Notes: generated by a model not told the origin, from the letters alone. A stretch of DNA of 37,300 bases from Streptomyces sp. 1-11 (GCF_007176755.1 NZ_BJTV01000030.1:1-37300), one strand, 5' to 3'. Shown: positions 24,901 to 33,683, numbered from the stretch's first letter. Numbers and translations are program-made.

Positions 24901-24969
24901 GGCCGCCGCACCGGCGGCGAGGATCGAACGGCGGGTGACCCCGCGGCGCTGCGAGAAGGTCTCGTGCAT
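21964..24969 (-). CDS. Secreted GH106-type alpha-L-rhamnosidase
   Basis: 1001 residues from the ATG at 24969 (MHETFSQRRG), preceded by GAGGCTGGAAAC. A twin-arginine signal (RRSIL at 13-17, Ala-rich core, cleavage near residue 40) sends it out folded. RWWWPDGLVDPDEIAREVDQIADAGFGGAEI is the conserved start of the GH106 barrel, and the length fits the family, with a beta-sandwich (galactose-binding-like) C-terminal part. It removes terminal alpha-L-rhamnose from plant glycans or flavonoid glycosides. LacI-type operators lie upstream, so it should be induced by sugar. No transporter is adjacent. Confidence 0.88.
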   Translation of the reverse strand: MHETFSQRRGVTRRSILAAGAAAGTVAALGPVLPAAPAAADPAGRFTGADWFADPSRAVRPKFRWWWPDGLVDPDEIAREVDQIADAGFGGAEIAAVHHSIRDTAALDTARHGWGSRPWRDGVEAALQRAARRGLTIDLTLGPSWPTAVPGVTPDDEAAVKELAHGQVLVAGGTTYDGPVPASVRAAASGVGEQMLLGVQAARVNTAHSTRKETGLDAASVTDLGDRVRDGKLTWTAPDDGDWVLISYWQRGSGQQPEAGPHSVPAACVVDHFSAAGTAAVTGYWEQQILTPAVRRLLRAAGGAFFEDSLELETNGLQWTPALPEAFKEHTGRPLLPHLAALVLDKGNQVFAFEAQLTQEIRHDFWETVSQLYNRHHVSALRDWAHGLGMRLRSQPYGLQTDAISTGALLDIPEGESLGFKNLDDYRCLAGGRDMAGHTVLSCEAGAYAGSAYSTTWDRFLRTMGGAYAAGVNQTVIHGFSYATAPGVSWPGFAAFSPYNGAPGYGESWGPRQPTWRHVADISGYLGRVHAVLQSGTPRADVAVFRQTGYTATGIGASWFTSTGVPLGWTHQFLSSPLLDLPNATVRGGRLAPDGPAYKALFVEGDFFYSSSPTLALADAEKLLALARAGLPVVFLGAFDQALTPGVPADGESGRLRQVMGELLALANVRRVSDKTAVGAALAQLGVSADVRYPAASTVLNAHRVTEEADFYYLCNGKHAETVKPAVAAVDHDVTLRRTVGKNTVPYVLDAWSGEIVRLAQYSEDGDDITLRVRLQPGQTLIVALGRPGLFAGRLGNRPHAVATDADRALFTEDGLAVRAAAAGTYTTRLSQGRTVTTRIGDVPGPLTPTSWKLTVEDWRPGSSAARTEVTRHELTLTQLLPWSQIPELADVAGIGTYRTTLTLPAGWSAAHGAYLELGQVSDTCRVTVNGEPLPAIDRTHPVADLGTRLRGGDNVIEVEVATPLVNRLRITNPAVFGTTARQPYGLTGPVRVVPYGQAQL

Positions 24970-25025
24970 GTTTCCAGCCTCAAAAGAAGTACGGCGTGCC
25001 GAGTGAAACTTCGGAAGACAGCGAA

Positions 25026-25037
25026 TGAATCGTTTCA
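25026..25037 (-). promoter_or_regulatory. LacI-family operator before rhamnosidase
   Basis: TGAATCGTTTCA has the TGAA-CG-TTCA symmetry and central CG typical of LacI-family sites, 57 bases before the ATG at 24969. A second, weaker site (AACGATTCA) is at 25096-25104. Confidence 0.55.
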
Positions 25038-25109
25038 AACCAGGGGGGCGCCGGAACGCTAACCGCGCGGTGAAGCCGGGTCAAGAGGTTGGACAACGAT
25101 TCAAAAGAG

Positions 25110-25407
25110 CGGGACAGTGAGCATGCGGCCCACCGCCGCGCCCCGACAGCCGGTCCACACCGGCGACGTGACGGGCCGTCACCGCACCCCCCGCCCGGTC
25201 CCGGCCCCGCCCGCGGCGCCCGGTCGCCCACGGGTGTGCCGGCGCCCGCCGCCTGTTACCGAATGCGGACAGACCGGGGGGGGGGGGGGGGGGGGGGACA
25301 ACACCCTGCCCGGCGTCATCTCACGGGGTGCGAAACAGCCGATGCGGCCACCGCCCTGCGGGAGCGGGACGGGCGCCGCATCCTGACCGACCATGGGGGA
25401 GTTCATC
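25110..25407. other. Gap with a 22-base G run
   Basis: No gene. It holds an uninterrupted run of 22 G (25276-25297), 110 bases before the lipoprotein start. The length may be a sequencing or assembly artefact, or a real unstable tract. Confidence 0.55.
25276..25297 (+). repeat. G homopolymer (22)
   Basis: Twenty-two consecutive G between ACC and ACA, far longer than any other run here. It lies in the promoter region of the gene at 25408, where slippage could alter spacing. Confidence 0.7.
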
Positions 25408-26118
25408 ATGACCACGCACCGCGCCCACCGCACCGCCCGCTGTGCCGCCCTGGCCGCCGCCACCGCCGCGCTGGCGCTGGGCCTGACCGCCTGCGGCGCC
25501 GGCGGCGACTCGAAGGCGGACGGCGCGGACCACGCCGCCGCCACCACGCAGAACCGGCCCGCATCCCACGGCAACGACAACGGCAACGGCAGCGTGGAGC
25601 AGGCCGTCAGCACCAAGGGCGGCGCCGAACGGGCGGCGCGCCCGGCGGCCGCCATGGGCGCGGCGGCCCGGATCGCCGGCACGAGCACGACGGCCGGCAC
25701 CCGCCCGTGCCGCGGAGACGAGATGCTGGTCACCGCGGTGCACCGGTTCGCCGGCCAGCCGGGCGACCACCTGCTGCTCACCGCGTCGAACGAGGGCACC
25801 ACACCGTGCTGGGTCACCTCCTACCCGGCCGTGAAGCTCGACGACGACGGCGCCGCACTGCCGCACTCCAAGAAGGACGCCCCGGGCGGCGACAAGCGCA
25901 TCACCCTCCGGCCCGGAGCCAAGGCCTACAGCGCGGTGAACCTCTTCGACTACGGCTCGAACCACCACACGGCGCGCTCGTTCGCCCTCGCCCTGCGCGG
26001 CGCGGACGGTCACGTCGGCCCCTTCTACTCCGTCGACGCCAAGGGCCACAAGCCGCAGTTCAGCTGGAACGAGGCCGATGTGCTGAACTGGAACACCAAG
26101 AAGCCGTACGACTTCTGA
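25408..26118 (+). CDS. DUF4232-like lipoprotein
   Basis: 236 residues from the ATG at 25408, with GGGGGAG six bases upstream; a nearer upstream ATG (25393) lacks this spacing. The lipobox is LTAC, Cys29, after an Ala-rich hydrophobic core. A flexible Ala/Asn/Gly stretch (35-100) leads to a beta-sandwich domain with two Cys (TRPCRGDEM and TTPCWVTSYPAV), as in DUF4232. It should be anchored on the outer face of the membrane. Function unknown. Convergent with the next gene. Confidence 0.85.
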   Translation: MTTHRAHRTARCAALAAATAALALGLTACGAGGDSKADGADHAAATTQNRPASHGNDNGNGSVEQAVSTKGGAERAARPAAAMGAAARIAGTSTTAGTRPCRGDEMLVTAVHRFAGQPGDHLLLTASNEGTTPCWVTSYPAVKLDDDGAALPHSKKDAPGGDKRITLRPGAKAYSAVNLFDYGSNHHTARSFALALRGADGHVGPFYSVDAKGHKPQFSWNEADVLNWNTKKPYDF

Positions 26119-26152
26119 CGAACCGTCGGCCAGCCATGCGCCCGAAGGCGCC

Positions 26153-26220
26153 GGCCCCCGCCTTCGGCCCCGCCCTTCCCCGGCCGTCGTCTCTCCGTGC
26201 GGCCGGTGGGGGCGGGGGCC
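26153..26220. terminator. Bidirectional hairpin between convergent genes
   Basis: GGCCCCCGCC (26153-26162) pairs perfectly with GGCGGGGGCC (26211-26220), with a nested CGGCC/GGCCG pair inside. It lies between the stops at 26118 and 26226. Confidence 0.5.
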
Positions 26221-26225
26221 GCCGG

Positions 26226-28097
26226 CTAAGGGCTGTCCGGCCAGGCGAATCCGAGCTCCTCCGCGCGTTCGCGGCTGCCACCGCACACCCGCGCGTAGGA
26301 CTTCGGATCCTCGTGGGCCAGCCGGCGCAGAGCGGCGGCGGCCTGTGACTCGGGCGCGGTGCCGTCGTCCGTGATGACCCAGCGGAACTGCAGGGGCCTA
26401 TCCGCCCGTTCCGGTCTGCCGGAGGCGAGCCCGGGCACGTACCAGAAGGTCACCACGGCGGTGTCGGGGTCGTCGCAGCCGCTGCCGATCCAGCCTCGGC
26501 CCGCATCCCACCGGCTCAGCAGGTCCGGGTTCTCCACCAGCCCCGCCTTGATCAGCCTGGCGACGGCACGAGTGCGCCAGGACCAGGAGCAGTCGGTCGC
26601 CGCCCGGGCGATCTCCGCTTCGTAGGCCGCGGCCTCGAACCGGCAGGCGGGCAGTGCGGGTGCGGGCTCACGCGAACCCGGCAGGGTCTGCCGCCAGTTC
26701 TCCCACACCACCTGATGCGCGTCCCGCCGGATCGTGACGTAGAGCGCGCCGCAGCACCCTTCGGTGCAGTTCGCCTCCGCCAGTTGCACTTCGCGCGGCT
26801 CGGTGCCGGCCCGCAGCCGGCCGTCGTCCAGGAGGTACTCGGGGCTGTGGGCGGGGCCGCGGCCGAACAGCGCCGGCACCACCGGACGGCCGTCGATGAG
26901 CACCCGTGCCTCGATGGGAGCCCGGTGAGCGGGGTCGCCGGCGACCACCTCGATACGGAACCCGCCGGACGCGGCGGGACTCCTGAACGGCTGCCGTCCG
27001 GTGCGGCGGATCCAGTCGCTGCGCCGCCGCTGCTCCGCATCACCCGCGCTGGCGCCTGCCGACACCCACCGAGGCTCGGCCAGCAGCCGCCCGAGCGCCT
27101 CCAGCAGCGCCGCGCGCAGCCCGGGCGGCCAGTCCAGCAGCACGCCGATGCCGCTGGACAGGTCGAGGGCGAGCGACAGCAGCATGGCGGCGTTGTCGAG
27201 GGTGGGAGGCAGACGACCGGCTCGGCTGACGACGAGCTCGTACACGCGGAGCCCGTCGCGGTAGGCGAGGAGGTCGCTCACGTCGCCCCGTGACTGACCC
27301 ATCCGCACGAGGAGCCCGCCCGCGCGGGCGAGCAGGCGGGTGTCGTCGGGGTCGCCGTCGAGCAGATCGGTCAGCTGACAAGCCTCCGCGATCCGGCGGG
27401 CGACCGCGCTGTTGACGAAGCGCGGCGAGGCGGGAAGCGAGACCAGCTCCGCGCGCACGGCCCGCCGGTCACCTGCCCACAGCGCATGAACGAGCGGCTG
27501 CAACTCGTCGCGGCGGGCGCGGACCGCGAGCCACACGACAGCCGCGCTGCGGCGGTCGAGGAGGTCGAGCGCGTCGACCGCCATGCCGGTGAGGTCCCGG
27601 AACACGGCGAGGACACGCAGGCAGGCGACGTCCTCGAGGGTGCCGAGACGGCCCAGCAGGGCGATACCCGCGGTGACGGCGGGCACCGTCGACGCGGTCC
27701 GCACGAGCCGCCGCCCCAGGGTGCGGGCCGCGTCCCGTTCCCCGGCCGGCAGCGGCAGTTCGGCGACGACGGACCTGACCAGGTGCCGGTGGCGAGCCTC
27801 GACACCGAGGCGTGCGAAGCGGCGCTGCAGGGTGACAGCGTCGCCCGGGAGCGGGCTGAATGCCTCCCGGACGCCGCTCCACGCCTCTTCCCCGGAAAGC
27901 GGACGTGCGCCGGTCGCGGTCCTTCGCGGCAAGCCGTAGCCGCGCCAGGGCGGGATCCCGCCGGCGGATCCGCCCAGCAGGTGCCGGGCCTGGTCGTACA
28001 GAGCGGTCGGGGCGGTGAGCGGCGCGTGGCGCTCTTCCCGGGCGCTCACCGGGTGGAGTGGGACTCGATTCCGTAGCTCATGCGCGCAGCCTGCCAT
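26226..28097 (-). CDS. Large hypothetical protein with CTEGCCG motif
   Basis: About 623 residues if the ATG at 28097 is used; the frame extends to 28298, but its first part is Arg/Pro-rich and unlikely. No ribosome site decides the start. The middle is helical, with repeat-like Leu/Ala/Arg helices (roughly 100-330). The C-terminal part has beta segments and CTEGCCGALYVTIRR (around residues 443-457), three close cysteines that could bind metal. No signal or membrane segment. I recall similar proteins in Streptomyces but know no function. Confidence 0.78.
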   Translation of the reverse strand: MAGCAHELRNRVPLHPVSAREERHAPLTAPTALYDQARHLLGGSAGGIPPWRGYGLPRRTATGARPLSGEEAWSGVREAFSPLPGDAVTLQRRFARLGVEARHRHLVRSVVAELPLPAGERDAARTLGRRLVRTASTVPAVTAGIALLGRLGTLEDVACLRVLAVFRDLTGMAVDALDLLDRRSAAVVWLAVRARRDELQPLVHALWAGDRRAVRAELVSLPASPRFVNSAVARRIAEACQLTDLLDGDPDDTRLLARAGGLLVRMGQSRGDVSDLLAYRDGLRVYELVVSRAGRLPPTLDNAAMLLSLALDLSSGIGVLLDWPPGLRAALLEALGRLLAEPRWVSAGASAGDAEQRRRSDWIRRTGRQPFRSPAASGGFRIEVVAGDPAHRAPIEARVLIDGRPVVPALFGRGPAHSPEYLLDDGRLRAGTEPREVQLAEANCTEGCCGALYVTIRRDAHQVVWENWRQTLPGSREPAPALPACRFEAAAYEAEIARAATDCSWSWRTRAVARLIKAGLVENPDLLSRWDAGRGWIGSGCDDPDTAVVTFWYVPGLASGRPERADRPLQFRWVITDDGTAPESQAAAALRRLAHEDPKSYARVCGGSRERAEELGFAWPDSP

Positions 28098-28313
28098 CCG
28101 GTCGCGCGGTCTGTCGAAGGAATTGCTGCCGCCCCGCCAGAGCGCGCCGGGTGCGGGACGTGGTCGAGCCTGTGCTCGTCGCCCCGGCCGGGGCAACGAT
28201 CTGACCGGTTCGGCAGTCGTAGGCAGTGACCCGCACCGGCCTCCTGCACCCGCCACCGACCGCCCGCTCGGGCGGTGGCCGGCAGCAAGGCCCGTCATCC
28301 CCCGGGAGGACCC

Positions 28314-29171
28314 ATGAGCCGCTTCGCCGCACCGTCCAGCGACAGACGAACGCGCGGGCGTGACATCGCCTCGCTCACCGCCGCCTCACCTGCCCTGCCG
28401 CGCAAGCCCGTCGGCCGCGCCACACGCCGCGGCCTCGTGGTGGGGGCCGTCGCCGTCATGCTGACGGCACCGGGCGCCCCGGCCGGCGCCGCGCCCGGCG
28501 ATCCGGAGGTCGGCGGCGCCACCGTCAACTCGGGACACGACGTCGTCGTAGGCGTCACCCGCAACGTGCGGTTCCCGGTCACGGTCACCGGATCGGACGA
28601 CCCCGGTCTGGTCTTCGCCGACGTGGACCTGAAGGGGCCGCACGGCGGTTTCTACACCACCGACGCGTTCTGCGAGACGACGACGGCATGCACGACGGTG
28701 TTCACCGTCAACGCCCACCCGGCTCCGGGCAGCGACGACCCGGTGGACCTGGCCAACGCCAACGCGGGAACATGGTCGGTCGACGCCTTGGCCGACCTCG
28801 GCAGCGGGGAGTCCGTCTTCGCCCCCGGTGTGGGGTCGTTCGGCCTCAAGCGGGCCGCGCGGCTCACCGTCGACGCCGCACCGGAACCGGTGGCCAAGGG
28901 CGCTCGCATCACCGTCACCGGCAAACTCGTGAGGGCCGACTGGGACACCTACCGGTATGCGGGATACGCGGGCCAGGCCGTGAGACTGCAGTTCCGGCCG
29001 AAGAACAGCAGCACGTACACCACGGTGGCCACGGTGAACACCGGCGGCACCGGAAGCCTGCGCACCACCGTCAAGGCAGTGAAGGACGGCTGCTGGCGGT
29101 GGAACTTCACCGGCACCCGCACCATCGGCCCGGCCAGGACGGCCGGCGACTACGTCGATGTGCGTCCCTGA
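28314..29171 (+). CDS. Secreted protein with Ig-like repeat domains
   Basis: 285 residues from the ATG at 28314 with GGGAGGA upstream. A long basic N-terminus (to about 38) precedes a hydrophobic core and an AGAAPG cleavage region near residue 62. The mature part is beta-rich: a first domain with one CETTTAC pair (probably a disulfide) and a second Ig-like domain (TVDAAPEPVAKGARITVTGKL, then FRPKNSSTYTTVATV). Such domains occur in many Streptomyces surface proteins of unknown role. Confidence 0.82.
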   Translation: MSRFAAPSSDRRTRGRDIASLTAASPALPRKPVGRATRRGLVVGAVAVMLTAPGAPAGAAPGDPEVGGATVNSGHDVVVGVTRNVRFPVTVTGSDDPGLVFADVDLKGPHGGFYTTDAFCETTTACTTVFTVNAHPAPGSDDPVDLANANAGTWSVDALADLGSGESVFAPGVGSFGLKRAARLTVDAAPEPVAKGARITVTGKLVRADWDTYRYAGYAGQAVRLQFRPKNSSTYTTVATVNTGGTGSLRTTVKAVKDGCWRWNFTGTRTIGPARTAGDYVDVRP

Positions 29172-29262
29172 CGCGGTAGGCACACCGGTGGTGCGGCCCC
29201 TTCTCGCGCCCCGCCTCCTGCCCCCGGGCCCGGCCTTGTCGTGCGGAGCCCGCCCGTGGGGC

Positions 29263-29673
29263 TCAGTCCGCCGCGCGGGTGACCGCGGCGCCCTGGCGCA
29301 GGGCGCGGGGGATCTCGGCGGCCTCGTCGACGGCCGCGATCAGTGCCTCGACGAGGGCCCGCGGCGCGTCGCTGTCGACCTCGACGGCGTAGGAGATGCC
29401 GGTCGATCTCCACCGGGAGGTGTCGAAGCCGCCCTCCGCCCGCACCCGGACACCCAGCAGTTCCACCCCGGCGGCCTCGGCCTCGCGGTAGAGGTCGTTG
29501 AGCACGCACGCCGCCACCGCCAGGTTGAGCACGTGGCCACCGGTGAACGCCGACCGCACCCCGACGCCGCCGGGCGTCCACCGGTGCGGGAGCCGGACGT
29601 CGTCGCCGTCTTCCGCACCGTCCTGCGCCAGGAACGACCCCGCGCTCGCCACCACCGCGAACCGCTCATCCAT
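29263..29673 (-). CDS. OsmC-family protein
   Basis: 136 residues from the ATG at 29673, preceded by AGGAGG at ideal spacing; the longer frame to 30045 is antisense to the next gene. The fold is recognised from GGHVLNLAVAACVLNDLYREAEA followed by GVELLGVRVRAEG. Only one of the two cysteines of peroxide-reducing OsmC/Ohr proteins is present (Cys56), and the second half lacks the partner, so thiol peroxidase activity is doubtful. Probable single-gene unit. Confidence 0.85.
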   Translation of the reverse strand: MDERFAVVASAGSFLAQDGAEDGDDVRLPHRWTPGGVGVRSAFTGGHVLNLAVAACVLNDLYREAEAAGVELLGVRVRAEGGFDTSRWRSTGISYAVEVDSDAPRALVEALIAAVDEAAEIPRALRQGAAVTRAAD

Positions 29674-29798
29674 GCCTGCCTCCTGTGGCCGTTCACGCGG
29701 CCGCAGCCCGGCCCGGACCCGTCCACGCATCATGGCGCAACCCGGGGCGAGAAGGAGGGGACTTCGCACCGAAGGGGTCCGGCCGGCGGACCGGCGGG

Positions 29799-30848
29799 TC
29801 AGACGCGGACGCCGAACATGAACGGGCCGCCGATGGTGTCCATCGACTCGTACCGCACGACCGTGCCGGTGCGCGGGGCGTGCAGGATCTGGCCGTTGCC
29901 GGCGTAGAGGCCGACGTGGTGCAGGTCGTTGAAGAAGAAGACCAGGTCGCCGACCTGGAGCTGGCTGCGGGTGAGGCGGGTGCCGATGCCCGACTGCGCC
30001 TCGGAGGTGCGCGGTATGGAGACACCGGCCTGGGCGTAGGCCCACGAGGTCAGACCCGAGCAGTCGTAGGAGGAGGGGCCGGTGGCGCCGCGGACGTAGG
30101 GCTTGCCGATCTGGCTCCGGGCGGCGGAGAAGGCGGCGGCGGCCCGGCCGGAGGCGGAGGTGTCGTTGCCCAGGTCCACGCGCTCGCTGGAGGAGCGGTT
30201 GGCGCGCTGCTGCTCGGCGGCGAGGGCGGCCTTCTCCTTGGCGGTCAGGGTGTTGAGCAGCTTCTGCGCCTGGGCGAGCTTGCTCTGGACTTCCTTCTTC
30301 TTGTTGCCCAGCTCGGTGCGGGTGGCGGCCAGGTCCTTGAGCTTGTCGGTGGCCTCGGCCCGCTGCTGGGTGAGTTGGCGCTGCTTGTCCTGGATCTTCT
30401 TAAGCGCCTCGACCTGCTGGGCGCTCAGCTGGTCGAGGGTGGAGGCCTTGTCGAGGTAGTCGTCCGGGTCGGCGGACAGGAAGAGCTGGACGGAGGGGTC
30501 GATGCCGCCGGAGCGGTACTGCGCGGTGGCCAGCGAGCCCAGGCCGTCGCGGAGCTTGTTCAGCTCCTGCTGGCCCCGGGCCACGTTGTCCTGGATGGTG
30601 GAGATTTCCTTCTGCAGCTTCTGCTGCTTCTCGTTGGCGCCGTTGTACTTCTCGGTGGCCTGCTCGGCCTGCTCGTAGAGCGTGTCGACCTTCGCCTTGA
30701 CCTCGTCCTTGCCGAGCTTCCCGCTCGGGGCGGCGTTGGCGGCGTTCGCGCTCAGCGCGACGGCGGCCGCGGCGGCGGTGGTCAGCACGGTGACACGCGT
30801 GCGGCTGGGCTGCTTGGGTCGACGATGCGATCGACGATGCGACGTCAC
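29799..30848 (-). CDS. NlpC/P60 cell-wall hydrolase with coiled coil
   Basis: 349 residues from a GTG at 30848 (GGAG about 10 bases upstream). A signal peptide (cleavage near ANAAPS, residue 40) is followed by a long coiled coil (about 50-215), then the NlpC/P60 domain with Cys (SYDCSGLTSWAYAQAG) and His (LHHVGLYAGNG; HAPRTG). It cuts peptide cross-bridges in peptidoglycan, with the coiled coil controlling access, like RipA-type enzymes. I looked for a c-di-AMP riboswitch upstream, as some relatives have, and did not see it. Confidence 0.94.
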   Translation of the reverse strand: MTSHRRSHRRPKQPSRTRVTVLTTAAAAAVALSANAANAAPSGKLGKDEVKAKVDTLYEQAEQATEKYNGANEKQQKLQKEISTIQDNVARGQQELNKLRDGLGSLATAQYRSGGIDPSVQLFLSADPDDYLDKASTLDQLSAQQVEALKKIQDKQRQLTQQRAEATDKLKDLAATRTELGNKKKEVQSKLAQAQKLLNTLTAKEKAALAAEQQRANRSSSERVDLGNDTSASGRAAAAFSAARSQIGKPYVRGATGPSSYDCSGLTSWAYAQAGVSIPRTSEAQSGIGTRLTRSQLQVGDLVFFFNDLHHVGLYAGNGQILHAPRTGTVVRYESMDTIGGPFMFGVRV

Positions 30849-31232
30849 GAAAATCGGACTCCTGTTCCTTCGGCCACCGGCCGGTGCGCCGGTGACCCGA
30901 GCGGGGGGCGGTCCTGCACAGGGGAGAGGGGGGAACCGGCGTCCCCCGTCACGGAGAGTGGATCACGGGCACGTGGCGGGAGACCATGCAGAACTACCGG
31001 CAGAAGTAGGCCCGTTGGCGCCCGGTGTCCGTCCCTGCCGCGGCGGGCCGCCAACCGGCGCGACGACCCCCGCCCGCGGCGCTCCGACGTCCCGGGGGAG
31101 AGCCCCAGCACACATCGGTCACTCTTCGTGTTCACTCGGGTGGGTGACGTGAAGGGGCAGGGACGGTCAGGCACGGGTGACATGAGGAGGGGCGTTCGCA
31201 CCCAGACGGGTGCCCCCCGGAAGGAGGACCTC
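30849..31232. other. Divergent promoter region
   Basis: No gene in 384 bases. It should contain promoters for the wall hydrolase (minus) and the ferritin-like gene (plus). No confident -35/-10 or riboswitch was found. Confidence 0.4.
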
Positions 31233-32189
31233 GTGTTCCGCCATTCGACACGCACGCTCATGGTCGGTCTGTGCGCACTGGCCGTCGCCGCTCCGGCCAC
31301 GCCGGCCCTGGCCGGAGGCCCGCAGCCGGTCCCGCCCGCCGCCGCCCGGACCCTCCACACCCAGACGTTCGCCGACGTGACCACCGCGATGAAGGGCGAG
31401 GCGTACGCCTACGCCGCCTACAACCTCTTCGCCGCCGAGGCCGACCGCCAGGGCCTAACGGCCGCCGCCGGGCTCTTTCGCAGCACGGCCCAGACCGAGC
31501 TGAACGAGCACCTGCGCGAGGCGGCCGCTCTGGCCGGGACCGTCGGATCCAACGCGGCGAACCTGCGCCAGGCCATCAACGGCGAGACCTACGAGCACCA
31601 GGTGATGTACCGCGGCTTCGCCGACCGGGCCCGCGCCGACGGAGACCTCGCGGCCGCGAAACTCTTCACCGAGATCGCCGCGGACGAGGGCCGTCACCGC
31701 GACGCCTTCCGCGCGGCCCTCACGGCCGTCACCACCGGCCGCGGCACCGTCCCGGCGCCGTCGAAGGCCGACATGGTGCCCGTGCCCGCCGGGGCGGCCA
31801 AGGTCAAGGCCGCCCGCACCAAGGCCAACCTGGACACCGCCCTGCACGGCGAGGCGCTCGCCCACGCCAAGTACATGCTCTTCGCCGCCTACGCCCGCAA
31901 GAGCGGCAACAGCGCGCTGGCCCGCCTGTGGGAGGGCACGGCCAAGGTCGAACTGCAGGAGCACCTCGCCGGCGAAGCGGTCCTGGCCGGCCTGGTCCAC
32001 ACGACCAAGACCAACCTGCGCACGGCCGTCACCGGCGAGCACAACGAGGCGACCACGGTGTACCCGCAGTTCGCCAAGCGGGCCACCGCCCTCGGTGACA
32101 CCGCCGCCGCCCGCTACTTCCGCAACACCGCCGCGGACGAGTCCCAGCACGCCGCGGCCTTCCAGAAGGCGCTCAACCAACTGCACTGA
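31233..32189 (+). CDS. Secreted protein with two ferritin-like (rubrerythrin-type) domains
   Basis: 318 residues from a GTG at 31233, AAGGAGG five bases upstream. Residues 1-28 are a signal peptide (ALAGG cleavage). Two similar four-helix domains follow: about 45-165 (KGEAYAYAAYNLFAAEA; ELNEHLREA; DEGRHRDAF) and 195-315 (HGEALAHAKYMLFAAYA; ELQEHLAGE; DESQHAAAF). Each carries the Glu and ExxH ligands of a di-iron site. There is no rubredoxin domain, and export is unusual for this family. It may detoxify peroxide or hold iron outside the cell. A strong terminator follows. Confidence 0.88.
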   Translation: MFRHSTRTLMVGLCALAVAAPATPALAGGPQPVPPAAARTLHTQTFADVTTAMKGEAYAYAAYNLFAAEADRQGLTAAAGLFRSTAQTELNEHLREAAALAGTVGSNAANLRQAINGETYEHQVMYRGFADRARADGDLAAAKLFTEIAADEGRHRDAFRAALTAVTTGRGTVPAPSKADMVPVPAGAAKVKAARTKANLDTALHGEALAHAKYMLFAAYARKSGNSALARLWEGTAKVELQEHLAGEAVLAGLVHTTKTNLRTAVTGEHNEATTVYPQFAKRATALGDTAAARYFRNTAADESQHAAAFQKALNQLH

Positions 32190-32229
32190 CCGCTCGCACC
32201 ACCGGGAGACCGACCGCACGCCACAGCCA

Positions 32230-32278
32230 GGGCGGTGGTCCGGCCGACGCCTCACCCAGGCCGGCCGGACCACCGCCC
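32230..32278 (+). terminator. Strong terminator after ferritin-like gene
   Basis: GGGCGGTGGTCCGGCCG pairs with CGGCCGGACCACCGCCC over 17 perfect bases with a 15-base loop, 40 bases after the stop. Confidence 0.8.
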
Positions 32279-32512
32279 CACGCTTTTCGTGCACACGGCG
32301 CACAGAAGGCGGACCCGACGCGGACCCCACGCGTTCGTTCCGCGTACCCCCTCAGCCACGGTCCGCCCTGTCTGCCGGGCCGGCGGATCGTGTCACCGCG
32401 GCAGTCGCACAGCGGTGCGCCGGGGGTCGGACAGCGGTGCGCCGGGGCGCCACGGGCCGGCCGGCGCCGGGGAGAGCTGCCAAAATGCTTCCGTTACCCA
32501 GACGGAGGACAT

Positions 32513-33619
32513 TTGTTCGTTTTCATGTGCGCGGGATGCGGCGCCGAGTTGACCACCCCGCTGTCCCAGGTCGCGCTGCCGGTCCACGCCCGGCAGACGT
32601 ACGGCAACGGGGCCCAGCTTCCCGTTCTCATGGAGTCCGGGACGTTCGCCGTGGACCCGGACCCCTGGGGAGGACCGTGGCGGATGTGGGACGAGATCGA
32701 TCCGGGCGAGGCGGAGGCCCGCGGCATCCACGCGCCGGTCCACGCCCTGTCCGACGGCACACCAGGGGCGAGTGTCATCGCCCCCGGCGACGTCCGTGGA
32801 ACCCGGCTGATTCCCGAGAAACGCGGCGGCGCCTGCTGCGGCCTCGACGGAGCCGACGGACCCAACATGGCCTGCGAGGCCTGCGACCTGCCGGTGGCGA
32901 CCAGGGTCGACGACTGCTCCCTCTGGCAGGCGGTGCGGCTCAGCCCGGACGCCGTGCACCGCGTCCCCGTCGACGGTGCCCACGCCGCGCCCCTGTCCTG
33001 GACGGAGCTGGCGAAGAAGGGAGAGAAGACACCCCCCTTCGAGCCGGTCGCCACCTGGGGAGGACGACTGGGCCCGGACCACTACTGGTCCTGGAGCCCG
33101 CGCTGGGAGGCGGCAGCCGGCCATGCGCTCGCCCACCTGCTGGTCGCCTCCCGAGGACAGCCGGTGAACGTCCCGGACGGTCTGACCGCGGCCGTCTTCC
33201 AGCGCGCGCTCGACGCCCTGCTACCCGCGGGCCCCCCGAAGCGGCGCGCCGTCCTGGCCGGCCCGGGACAGCCCTCCCCGGACGCGGGCGCCGACATCCT
33301 CCTCGTACCGGTCCATCCCCAGACAGGCCGGATGTGGGCCCCCGCCGGCCCGGCCGCAACGGCACACCTGGTGCCGCTGCCGCTGGGGGTGTGGCTCTGG
33401 CTGGTCTCTCCCCAGCCCTGTCTGCCGGTCCCCGCGTCAGGCCGCATACCCCGGGACGTCCTGCGCGACGACCCGCCCCCGCTGCCCCCCGGCCGCCTGT
33501 TCCGGGCCGACCGGGGAACCTTCCAGCACACCCTGGTCCGGCAACCGGCCGTCCGCAGCCCATGGCTGCGCACGATCCTCGAGAACCTCACGCAGGGCAC
33601 CCCGGCCGACCTCTTCTAG
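32513..33619 (+). CDS. Cys-rich hypothetical protein
   Basis: 368 residues from a TTG at 32513, GGAGG four bases upstream (an ATG at 32525 is less well placed). It opens with LFVFMCAGCG, a CxxC pair, and has a second Cys cluster (GGACCGLDG, MACEACDLP, DDCSLW) at about 102-135, so a zinc site is likely. The C-terminal half is Pro/Trp-rich without membrane segments. No family recognised; similar CAGCGAELT openings occur in Streptomyces hypothetical proteins. Confidence 0.75.
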   Translation: MFVFMCAGCGAELTTPLSQVALPVHARQTYGNGAQLPVLMESGTFAVDPDPWGGPWRMWDEIDPGEAEARGIHAPVHALSDGTPGASVIAPGDVRGTRLIPEKRGGACCGLDGADGPNMACEACDLPVATRVDDCSLWQAVRLSPDAVHRVPVDGAHAAPLSWTELAKKGEKTPPFEPVATWGGRLGPDHYWSWSPRWEAAAGHALAHLLVASRGQPVNVPDGLTAAVFQRALDALLPAGPPKRRAVLAGPGQPSPDAGADILLVPVHPQTGRMWAPAGPAATAHLVPLPLGVWLWLVSPQPCLPVPASGRIPRDVLRDDPPPLPPGRLFRADRGTFQHTLVRQPAVRSPWLRTILENLTQGTPADLF

Positions 33620-33683
33620 CCGGCGGCGCACCACGGCCGAGGTGGACCCGGCAGCGGTGGGCGGCCGCGGGCCGGTCCCGGTC

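Noticed and set aside
30849..31180. c-di-AMP riboswitch upstream of the NlpC/P60 gene
   Set aside because: Some relatives have one, but I could not find its conserved core bases on the minus strand.
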